6,701 bases of DNA, from positions 1 to 6,701 of the forward strand of contig CALGZD010000374.1 of the NCBI GenBank assembly GCA_937934635.1, in the 5' to 3' direction. Under the pieces are notes generated by a model that was not told the origin of the DNA, ran no database searches, and saw nothing but the letters and a program-made list of their open reading frames with translations. The stretch comes from an uncultured Deinococcales bacterium (lineage in GTDB: Bacteria > Deinococcota > Deinococci > Deinococcales > Trueperaceae). Shown here one piece after another: positions 1 to 5,035 of this stretch. Position 1 is the first letter of the stretch. Each line of letters starts with the position of its first letter. The position numbers and the translations under genes were made by a program.

Positions 1-1646
1 GCTAAAGCAATCAACTGCTTTTTTGCCCCAAGTGCTGCTTCTTGTACTGCACCAATTGTACTTACGGTTACTTGGCTACCACCAGATGGTGCGCCGTATA
101 GACCGTTAGTATCTGTAGGTACGATAACGACTTGCTCAGGGGAGATGCCTAAGGTCTCAGCAACTACCAAGATAAAGCTACTATTGGTTCCTGAAATATC
201 TACCGTACCCAAACTTAGACGAGCTGTGCCTTCTGCATCGACACCACAGATGGCTTCGGATGAAGAAGCACCAGCGGGCCATGCGCCTAGGGCAATGCCT
301 ATAGCTTCACCTTCCTTTTGATTGGTCCAAAGTGGGTGGCTTTTGATGCGCTCGAGCACAGCCCTAGCCCCAATTCCATCTGGCCACGGGTTACCAGTAC
401 CCTGTTTCACACCACCTTCAGTCACATTTTGCAATCTAAAGTCTAGGGGGTCTAAACCAAGCTCTTGCGCCATATCTTCAATGTTGCTTTCCATAGCAAA
501 ACAAGCTTGTGGTGAACCTGGCGCACGGTATGCGCCAATTTGTCCACGGTGGGTATGGATTTCATAAGTGTCTATTTTTGAATTTGGCCAGTTATAACTT
601 CCACCAAGGCAAATTGACATAAAACTACCGTGGGTAAAATTAAAGACCCCATTATTGGTGAGTATTCGTGCTTGCATAGCAGTTAAACTACCGTCTTTTT
701 TAGCACCAGTTTTTAGTTCAATGATAATTTCGGGCGCAGGTGTTGTACTCAGAAAATCTTCGGTGCGAGAGAGTGACAACTTCACAGGTTGTTCCATGCA
801 AAGCGCAACTGCACCTACCAATGCATCATAAATGCCATACTTTGCCCCAAAGCCACCACCTACGGCAAGCGGTTCAACTGTTACATCTCGTTCTGCTAGA
901 CCTAGTGTTTTAGCAACAATACTTCTGACTGCATATTGTCCTTGGGTACTCGTTCGGACTGTTAATCCTTTGCCAAGTGGTAAAGGTTCGGCAATGACAG
1001 CATGAGTTTCCAGATAGCCTTGATGCACCGCAGCAAATTTATAACTTCTGTCGATGACAACGTCAGCCTCAGCGAAGCCAGCTTCCACATCGCCCCAGCC
1101 GTAATGCCCTTCTTTTGAAGCGTTATTAGGTTTATCAGCGACATCAGATGTAGTTTCTTCGTCACTGCCACCATGAATACTACTCATGTCGTCATCTTCT
1201 TCAGGCAGACCTTCAGGCCATACTTGAACGGCATCTTTTTTGATGGCCTCTTCAATATGAATAACAGCATCTAGTTCTTCGTAGTCAACATAAACCAGAG
1301 CAGCACCATCAGCTGCTGCTGCCTCAGTTTCTGCAACGACGACTGCAACAGGCTGACCAACAAAGATGACTTTATCTTTGGCAAGCGTGCAACTATTTCT
1401 TGAAACGATGGTTTTATCTTTAGTGATTAAATCTTCTGCCTTTAAAACTGCAACGACACCTTTAACATCAAGTGCTTCAGAGATATCGATGTCTACAATG
1501 TTGGCATGTGCATAGGAACTTAAAATAGGTTTGATGTGTAGCATGTTGGCAACAACGGTATCGGCCACGAATTTGGTATTTCCTGTGACTCGTTGCATGC
1601 CATCAATGAGTGGTCTTTCTTTACCAATGTAGTTGTAATCTGACAT
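1..1646 (-). CDS. Xanthine dehydrogenase family protein, molybdopterin-binding (large) subunit; C-terminus outside window
   Basis: This is the catalytic subunit of a molybdenum hydroxylase. Such enzymes oxidise purines, aldehydes, CO or similar substrates and pass electrons through 2Fe-2S and FAD partner subunits. The start is the ATG at 1646-1644 (MSDYNYIGKERPLIDG...), with AAAGGGA about 10 nt upstream; 548 codons are open to the left edge. An N-terminal aldehyde oxidase/xanthine dehydrogenase a/b-hammerhead-type region (about 10-145) is followed by the first Mo-cofactor region with GGGFGAK (263-269) and YRAPGSPQACFAMES (from 373), both family hallmarks. Members are usually about 700-800 residues, so roughly the last quarter, including the catalytic glutamate, lies outside. 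Residues 143-184 form an acidic linker containing EEDDD (149-153) and DEETTSD (162-168). It is the 5' gene of its transcript here, so any small and medium subunit genes must lie further left or elsewhere. The substrate cannot be told from the sequence; the family call is firm. Confidence 0.93.
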   Translation of the reverse strand, partial: MSDYNYIGKERPLIDGMQRVTGNTKFVADTVVANMLHIKPILSSYAHANIVDIDISEALDVKGVVAVLKAEDLITKDKTIVSRNSCTLAKDKVIFVGQPVAVVVAETEAAAADGAALVYVDYEELDAVIHIEEAIKKDAVQVWPEGLPEEDDDMSSIHGGSDEETTSDVADKPNNASKEGHYGWGDVEAGFAEADVVIDRSYKFAAVHQGYLETHAVIAEPLPLGKGLTVRTSTQGQYAVRSIVAKTLGLAERDVTVEPLAVGGGFGAKYGIYDALVGAVALCMEQPVKLSLSRTEDFLSTTPAPEIIIELKTGAKKDGSLTAMQARILTNNGVFNFTHGSFMSICLGGSYNWPNSKIDTYEIHTHRGQIGAYRAPGSPQACFAMESNIEDMAQELGLDPLDFRLQNVTEGGVKQGTGNPWPDGIGARAVLERIKSHPLWTNQKEGEAIGIALGAWPAGASSSEAICGVDAEGTARLSLGTVDISGTNSSFILVVAETLGISPEQVVIVPTDTNGLYGAPSGGSQVTVSTIGAVQEAALGAKKQLIAL

Positions 1647-1720
1647 TTTATTAAGTTCCCTTTCAGCACGTGTGCTACTTGTTTGCTAATAAGCATATCA
1701 AAAATCAGGCTTTATGCATA

Positions 1721-1744
1721 AGCTGAGTAGCTGAGTAGCTGAGT
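1721..1744. repeat. Three tandem copies of an 8-bp unit (AGCTGAGT)
   Basis: AGCTGAGT is repeated three times without mismatch (1721-1728, 1729-1736, 1737-1744). The tract lies 75-98 bp upstream of the molybdenum enzyme start codon. It looks like a simple slippage repeat; no function is evident. Confidence 0.9.
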
Positions 1745-1772
1745 GTTTGTTTCATATGGATTTGTGTAAAAG

Positions 1773-1877
1773 TTTTTCGTTTTTAGAATAACTTCAGAGG
1801 TGTGCCTATCTCAAAAGGTGTGACTATCTAAAAAGGTGTGACTATCTAAAAGAGTGTGTCCATCTGAAAACGAAAAA
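1773..1877. repeat. 15-bp imperfect inverted repeat enclosing the 18-bp tandem repeats
   Basis: The left arm TTTTTCGTTTTTAGA (1773-1787) is the reverse complement of the right arm TCTGAAAACGAAAAA (1863-1877) except at one position, which would be a G-U wobble in RNA. The right arm overlaps the end of the fourth tandem unit. The arms enclose 75 bp made mostly of 18-bp repeats. This could be a long hairpin in RNA or the ends of a small repeat element; I cannot tell which. Confidence 0.7.
1798..1869. repeat. Four tandem copies of an 18-bp unit
   Basis: Units are AGGTGTGCCTATCTCAAA (1798-1815), AGGTGTGACTATCTAAAA (1816-1833), the same again (1834-1851), and the diverged GAGTGTGTCCATCTGAAA (1852-1869). 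The middle two are identical and the outer two differ at several positions, so decay is greater at the edges. The period of 18 bp is not a whole number of helical turns. The array sits between two divergent genes and could be an iterated protein-binding site or simply a minisatellite. Confidence 0.9.
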
Positions 1878-1991
1878 TATGATGCTTATGCCAGATAGAT
1901 ATTCAAACTTTAACAGGACGCACTCCTTAGCTGAATAAAAGTCCAGCTTTTTTCAGGCTGAGTGTTAAATAGTTCATTATGCTCAAACTAC

Positions 1992-2027
1992 TTAGAAACA
2001 CTTTTGTAGGAACACAATCGTTTCTAA
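1992..2027. promoter_or_regulatory. 8-bp dyad upstream of the Tyr-rich protein gene
   Basis: TTAGAAAC (1992-1999) and GTTTCTAA (2020-2027) are exact reverse complements separated by 20 bp, with half-site centres 28 bp apart. The dyad ends 39 bp before the ATG at 2067, inside the likely 5' leader or promoter. It could be an operator or a leader hairpin with a 20-nt loop. Short dyads in AT-rich DNA also arise by chance. Confidence 0.35.
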
Positions 2028-2066
2028 AACAAATTTTTACTATTTTTTTCTTGGAGGGAAAAGATT

Positions 2067-3122
2067 ATGTTAAAGAATAAATTATATTTAGTTTTGAGTT
2101 TAGTGATGGCTACACTGCTGCCCATCAGCTTTGCAGCGGGTGAGTATTATGGTTTTGATAGCTATGAAGCCTATTTGCAAAATTATTATGCATATGAGTC
2201 AGTAAGCAATTCAGTAAGCAATGCTGAATTACCAACTGTGCCTACGAGTCCAGTTAGTCATTATGCAGCGACAGAAAATATTGAACTAAGAAGTGTAAGT
2301 GTGAATAACGCTGCGGGTGTTAGAACCATAAAACCAATAACAGTGTTTACAGCAACACCTGTAGGAGTTAATACAGTAGCGCAACAGGACAATTTATCTG
2401 CAACAACAAGCCAGTATTACCAATATTATAATGGATTCTCGAGTTACGACGCTTATCTCAATAACTACTATGCAACTATAGGTAATCTTGCTGATGGTCG
2501 AAGCATCACACCTTCAAATCTGACACCACTACAAACGTCAAGTTGTTTAAGTGCCAATGATATTTTGAATATTGATGTTGAAGGGCAGTATCTGTCTTGT
2601 GATGGGACACTTTATACAGTAACGCAGAATGCAAATTCACCTGTAGCAACGCCAGAATTTGCTGTTAATTACAATATTGCTTATCAAAGAATTATTGATG
2701 TTAAACCTGAAGTCGTTAAACCTGAAGTCGTTACACCTGAAGTAGCTACGCCCGTGTATGTATATCCAGAAGTAACTGAAATAGTAAGTGCGCCAGAAGT
2801 TGTTGCCTATAGAAATGTTCAGGCTTTAGACTTTCAAGTTGGATTTAGCTATACCTTTAATGATGATTTGAAGTTGACACTTCTTGAACTCAACGATAAT
2901 CGTTGCTTTGCAGGACAGTACTGTGCTCATGCTGGTGAGGTTGTTGCTAAGTTTAGGACTGACCTTGGCAATCAGAGCAGCATGATGACCGTGAGGCTCG
3001 AGCCTGGCGAAGAAGCCGAAGCGAATTTTCTTCTTGCTAATACATCAATCAAGTTCACTGGCATAAACTACGACACAACCACTGGCAAAGCTGCTTTGCA
3101 AAGTGTTGTTAGAAGACCTTAA
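2067..3122 (+). CDS. Exported Tyr-rich repeat protein of unknown function with C-terminal two-cysteine domain
   Basis: I do not recognise this 351-residue protein. The ATG at 2067 follows a strong GGAGG (2053-2057, 9 nt spacing). Residues 1-23 look like a Sec signal peptide (LKNK, a hydrophobic core, then SFA before AGEYY), so it should be exported. The mature N-terminus carries GFDSYEAYLQNYYA (29-42), and a second copy, GFSSYDAYLNNYYA (123-136), shares 11 of 14 residues. A Pro-Glu-Val tract (212-237) follows, encoded partly by 15-bp DNA repeats, and looks like a flexible spacer. The C-terminal region (about 255-345) contains NDNRC-x5-C with AGEVVAKF, which resembles the DSRCP...C.WAGE signature of small beta-rich domains in many bacterial exported hypothetical proteins; that match is from memory and weak. 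Cysteines are at 160, 178, 280 and 286, which would allow two disulfides. It is probably monocistronic, ending at a strong terminator. Confidence 0.85.
   Translation: MLKNKLYLVLSLVMATLLPISFAAGEYYGFDSYEAYLQNYYAYESVSNSVSNAELPTVPTSPVSHYAATENIELRSVSVNNAAGVRTIKPITVFTATPVGVNTVAQQDNLSATTSQYYQYYNGFSSYDAYLNNYYATIGNLADGRSITPSNLTPLQTSSCLSANDILNIDVEGQYLSCDGTLYTVTQNANSPVATPEFAVNYNIAYQRIIDVKPEVVKPEVVTPEVATPVYVYPEVTEIVSAPEVVAYRNVQALDFQVGFSYTFNDDLKLTLLELNDNRCFAGQYCAHAGEVVAKFRTDLGNQSSMMTVRLEPGEEAEANFLLANTSIKFTGINYDTTTGKAALQSVVRRP
2700..2744 (+). repeat. Three tandem 15-bp in-frame repeats encoding V-K/T-P-E-V
   Basis: GTTAAACCTGAAGTC occurs twice exactly (2700-2714, 2715-2729), then once as GTTACACCTGAAGTA (2730-2744). 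Being a multiple of three, the units add five residues each (212-226) without shifting frame, so the Pro-rich spacer can change length by slippage. Confidence 0.9.
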
Positions 3123-3170
3123 AGCTCATTTGGGAGAATGATTTAGCGTCTACATAAGTCACGTTATGAT

Positions 3171-3201
3171 AGTAGGAATTCAATCGAGTTCCTACTTTTT
3201 T
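3171..3201 (+). terminator. Intrinsic terminator after the Tyr-rich protein gene
   Basis: AGTAGGAA (3171-3178) pairs exactly with TTCCTACT (3189-3196). A further T-G and T-A pair extends the stem to 10 bp around the loop CAATCG, and a run of six T (3196-3201) follows. It lies 49 bp after the stop codon and directly before the next promoter, so it separates the two transcription units. Confidence 0.9.
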
Positions 3202-3202
3202 A

Positions 3203-3232
3203 TTGCGTTTTGGCTAGTGTAACTGCTATACT
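3203..3232 (+). promoter_or_regulatory. Promoter of the copZ-csoR operon (extended -10)
   Basis: TTGCGT (3203-3208) as -35 and TATACT (3227-3232) as -10 are 18 bp apart, and TG at 3224-3225 gives an extended -10 element. The expected start of transcription is near 3238-3241, at the left end of the palindromic operator, which leaves a leader of about 35 nt before the copZ ATG. Confidence 0.65.
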
Positions 3233-3239
3233 AGCCCCC

Positions 3240-3253
3240 ACCCCTATAGGGGT
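3240..3253. promoter_or_regulatory. Probable CsoR operator, perfect 14-bp palindrome
   Basis: ACCCCTATAGGGGT is its own reverse complement. A C-tract, a short AT-rich centre and a G-tract are the known layout of operators bound by CsoR-family repressors. It lies just downstream of the -10 element, over the expected transcription start, and the second gene of the operon encodes a CsoR-family protein. That position fits repression of the operon by its own product, relieved by metal. Confidence 0.75.
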
Positions 3254-3274
3254 AGATGAAGGAGCTTTAAAGCC

Positions 3275-3487
3275 ATGGAATTAAGAGCTATGCAACTAAA
3301 AGTAACAGGAATGACTTGTGGACACTGCAAAGCAGCGGTTGAAGAAGCCTTAAAAGATGTTAATGGTGTCGATAACGTTAATGTCGATTTGGAAAATGGT
3401 TTAGCAGACGTAACGGGTAATGTTGCTGTACAAGATTTAATTAAGGCAGTTGTTGAAGAAGGTTATCAAGCTTCTGAAGCTGCATAA
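3275..3487 (+). CDS. copZ: CopZ-like heavy-metal-associated (HMA) copper chaperone
   Basis: This 70-residue cytoplasmic protein is a single HMA domain, which carries Cu(I) and hands it to copper ATPases or regulators. The metal site GMTCGHC has the two ligand cysteines at 15 and 18. A tyrosine (Tyr64, in EEGYQ) sits where copper chaperones usually have one near the site, and the alternation of strands and helices fits the ferredoxin-like fold. The ATG at 3275 is chosen because AAGGAG (3259-3264) stands 10 nt before it; the in-frame ATG at 3290 has only AAGAG 2 nt away. It is the first gene of a two-gene operon, 25 bp before csoR, behind a promoter with a CsoR-type operator, so copper induction is expected. 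Similar domains serve in mercury transport (MerP), but the csoR neighbour favours copper. Confidence 0.9.
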   Translation: MELRAMQLKVTGMTCGHCKAAVEEALKDVNGVDNVNVDLENGLADVTGNVAVQDLIKAVVEEGYQASEAA

Positions 3488-3512
3488 AGATTTAGATAGT
3501 TGAGGTAAAGTT

Positions 3513-3830
3513 TTGACTACAGATTCTTCTACAAATTCTTCTATAAATGATGACTGCTTGCATTTAGATGAACAAACTCGGCAAGATGCAAGCTTGCGTC
3601 TAAAAAGTGCAAAGGGGCATTTAGAAGGCATAGGCAGAATGTTGGATGACCCAACAGTCTACTGCGTTGATGTCCTAAAACAGATTAAAGCAGTACAAGG
3701 TGCGCTTAGTAAAATCAATGAGGCTGTTTTAAAAGCACACATCCGTGATCATGTAGCCACGGCCTCGAGCCGTGGCGATACAGATGCCATCGTTGATGAG
3801 CTTATGGAAGCTTTAAAATATAAATCTTAA
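3513..3830 (+). CDS. csoR: CsoR-family metal-sensing transcriptional repressor, Cys-His-His type, TTG start
   Basis: This 105-residue protein of the CsoR/RcnR/FrmR family forms all-helical DNA-binding oligomers that release their operator on binding an effector. Family signatures are RLKSAKGHLEGIGRML (29-44), CVDVLKQIKAVQGAL (51-65) and LKAHIRDH (73-80). Ligand positions are Cys51, His76 and His80, with the family spacing of 25 and 4. Classical Cu(I) sensors have Cys at the third position; His there is known in the Thermus thermophilus CsoR and in the Ni/Co sensor RcnR. The gene context (copZ, C-tract/G-tract operator) favours copper. The N-terminal extension has Cys15-Leu-His17, possible extra ligands. 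Translation starts at TTG (3513): GAGG (3502-3505) lies 7 nt upstream and no in-frame ATG exists before the conserved region. Autoregulation through the palindrome at 3240-3253 is likely. Confidence 0.9.
   Translation: MTTDSSTNSSINDDCLHLDEQTRQDASLRLKSAKGHLEGIGRMLDDPTVYCVDVLKQIKAVQGALSKINEAVLKAHIRDHVATASSRGDTDAIVDELMEALKYKS
3756..3776 (+). repeat. GC-rich perfect hairpin inside csoR
   Basis: GCCACGGC (3756-3763) and GCCGTGGC (3769-3776) are exact reverse complements around the loop CTCGA. The stem lies within codons for Ala82-Gly88, the joint just after the metal-ligand helix. No T-tract follows, so it is not a terminator. It stands out as GC-rich in an AT-rich gene. Confidence 0.7.
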
Positions 3831-3832
3831 GT

Positions 3833-4600
3833 TTAGCTTTGAATACTTTTGATAAACTCAATCCCACGGCTAATCGTTTTTTCTGGGTCTTTTGGATTGT
3901 CATGTTCAACAATAAATGCCTCAGCACCGACCATGGTAGCTTTTGGAAGTAAGTGCTTCCAATCCATGATGCCATGTCCGACATCTGCCCAGCCATCTTC
4001 ATCAAGATTTTTGCCGTCAGGGGCTATGTCTTTGACATGCACTCTAGTAACACGACCTGAGAAATGCTCAAGTAGCTTTGATGGGTCTTGTTCGCCTCGA
4101 ACGACCCAAGCAAGATCAAGTTCAATATTGAGATTTTCTCCCGCTTCAGCCGCTATAATTTCCAAAGCTGTTTTATTTTCAAAGCTGACCATTTCAAATT
4201 CATGGTTGTGATAGTGTAATTGCATACCAGCTTTGTCACATGCGTTAGCTACATGACCGATTCGCTTTGCGACTACTTTCCACTCTTCTGCATTGCTTCC
4301 ACGCATATTTGGCTGTAAAAAAGGTATGACGAGATTGTTGTTAGCAAGTGCTTGGTGCGTTTTTACTTGATTTTTAAAATCTGCTTCTAAAGTAACCATA
4401 GCAATGTGTGCTGAACAAACCGAAATACCATAGGTGTCAAGCACCGCTCTTATATCTTTGACGTTTGCATCTGGTAATCCTGCTGTTTCGACGGCTTGGA
4501 AGCCCTTTTCTGCAATAGATGCAATGACAGTCTCAAAACTTTTTAAAGATCCATCTAACAAGCTGCGTAGGGTGTAGAGTTGAACGGCTAATTGTGTCAT
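3833..4600 (-). CDS. Sugar phosphate isomerase/epimerase (xylose isomerase-like TIM barrel)
   Basis: This 255-residue cytoplasmic protein belongs to the xylose isomerase-like TIM-barrel family (the AP endonuclease 2 clan), typically 250-300 residues, so it is complete. Members isomerise or epimerise sugars, inositols or related polyols using a divalent metal. The opening LAVQLYTLRSLL is typical of the first barrel strand. Likely metal or substrate residues on successive strands are HNHEFE (131-136), E160-L-D162, H188-V-K-D191 and E232-H-D234, and GWADVGHGIMDW (203-214) is the usual loop of this family. The ATG at 4600 follows AAGGA at a slightly long 12 nt, behind a good promoter. It converges on csoR, whose stop codon is 2 bp away, with no separate terminator visible. 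No sugar transport or catabolic genes adjoin it, so the substrate is unknown. Confidence 0.9.
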   Translation of the reverse strand: MTQLAVQLYTLRSLLDGSLKSFETVIASIAEKGFQAVETAGLPDANVKDIRAVLDTYGISVCSAHIAMVTLEADFKNQVKTHQALANNNLVIPFLQPNMRGSNAEEWKVVAKRIGHVANACDKAGMQLHYHNHEFEMVSFENKTALEIIAAEAGENLNIELDLAWVVRGEQDPSKLLEHFSGRVTRVHVKDIAPDGKNLDEDGWADVGHGIMDWKHLLPKATMVGAEAFIVEHDNPKDPEKTISRGIEFIKSIQS

Positions 4601-4636
4601 ATGTGGAGTTCATCCTTAGAGATAATAAGTTAAAGC

Positions 4637-4665
4637 ATTCTAGCGGGAGAATGTAGTGTTGCCAA
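4637..4665 (-). promoter_or_regulatory. Promoter of the isomerase gene
   Basis: On the minus strand, TTGGCA (4665-4660) and TAGAAT (4642-4637) are separated by exactly 17 bp, each one base from the sigma-70 consensus. The expected transcript would start near 4630, giving a leader of about 30 nt that includes the AAGGA ribosome binding site. Confidence 0.7.
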
Positions 4666-4726
4666 CTTCTATATGACTTTTTTAGTTAGCTTAGTGGTTA
4701 AGTATATGGCTGCTAACTTTGCTTAA

Positions 4727-4902
4727 GAATTAAAGAATGGGAATTAAAGAATAGTGGCATTCGCATTATTAATTCCAGCACAATCCAGCACAACCGATTC
4801 TGTTTTGATGTTCATGTTGGCTTTACTATGCCTTAAACAGTAATACAAAAGCGTTTTTCGCTGCTGGAATCTTTTTTGCAACCGCTATAGGAATTAAAGA
4901 AT
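4727..4902. repeat. Three dispersed copies of the 12-bp word GAATTAAAGAAT
   Basis: Exact copies are at 4727-4738, 4741-4752 and 4891-4902. The first two are 2 bp apart; the third ends 7 bp before the ATG of the 41-codon frame and contains AAAGAA, which could act as a weak ribosome binding site. The purpose is unknown. Confidence 0.8.
4772..4877 (+). ncRNA. Possible structured RNA ending in a T-tract
   Basis: ATTCCAGCA (4772-4780) is the exact reverse complement of TGCTGGAAT (4862-4870), and six T follow at 4872-4877. Inside lie CTGTTT (4800-4805) pairing with AAACAG (4835-4840), and AGCG (4850-4853) pairing with CGCT (4859-4862). Together they suggest a closed, two-branched fold with a terminator-like end. 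The outer loop is long (81 nt), the inner stems are short and I see no clear promoter, so this is speculative. Confidence 0.25.
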
Positions 4903-4909
4903 AAAGAAA

Positions 4910-5035
4910 ATGTCAGATGACTTGAATATCTATAAAGCATGTTTTGAGAAGGAAAAGTTTAAAGCAAAATTGGCATGGGGATTACTGTCTGTTTTAACTA
5001 TATGCTTATTGCGATTTTTGAAAGAAAGTGGCTAG
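4910..5035 (+). CDS. Possible 41-residue small membrane protein
   Basis: I do not recognise it. The ATG at 4910 opens 41 codons to the TAG at 5033-5035. The N-terminal half is charged (MSDDLNIYKACFEKEKFKAK). Residues 22-34 (AWGLLSVLTICLL) are hydrophobic, bounded by Lys20 and Arg35, and then comes FLKESG. This is the layout of a single-pass small membrane peptide, although the segment is short for a full span. No good Shine-Dalgarno is present, only AAAGAA runs upstream. It stands alone between the isomerase promoter and the collagen-like gene. A chance frame is quite possible. Confidence 0.35.
   Translation: MSDDLNIYKACFEKEKFKAKLAWGLLSVLTICLLRFLKESG

Larger units (their letters stand above)
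1647..2066. other. Divergent intergenic region, repeat-rich, no gene seen
   Basis: These 420 bp separate the minus-strand molybdenum enzyme gene from the plus-strand Tyr-rich protein gene, so promoters for both should lie here. I see no convincing coding frame and no clean -35/-10 pair for either gene. The region holds an 8-bp tandem repeat, an 18-bp tandem repeat enclosed by an inverted repeat, and an 8-bp dyad close to the Tyr-rich gene; each is listed separately. It also holds the perfect 10-bp palindrome TTATGCATAA (1713-1722). Confidence 0.75.
4601..4909. other. Intergenic region with short repeats and a possible folded RNA
   Basis: No credible gene is seen. The left end holds the isomerase promoter. 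Further right are two of the three copies of GAATTAAAGAAT, the third (4891-4902) just before the 41-codon frame. Two exact tandem copies of TCCAGCACAA (4774-4783, 4784-4793) and a set of nested inverted repeats ending at a T-tract (4772-4877) also lie here. Confidence 0.7.

Noticed and set aside
322..567. Plus-strand 81-codon frame
   Set aside because: It lies wholly inside the minus-strand molybdenum hydroxylase gene, has no family features and mirrors conserved codons of that gene.
962..1174. Minus-strand 70-codon frame
   Set aside because: Shadow in another frame of the molybdenum hydroxylase gene, whose own frame is continuous here.
3437..3631. Minus-strand 64-codon frame
   Set aside because: Antisense to the end of copZ and the start of csoR, both well supported by family motifs.
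3849..4211. Plus-strand 120-codon frame
   Set aside because: Antisense to the isomerase gene; Ser/Pro-rich translation with no domain and no ribosome binding site.
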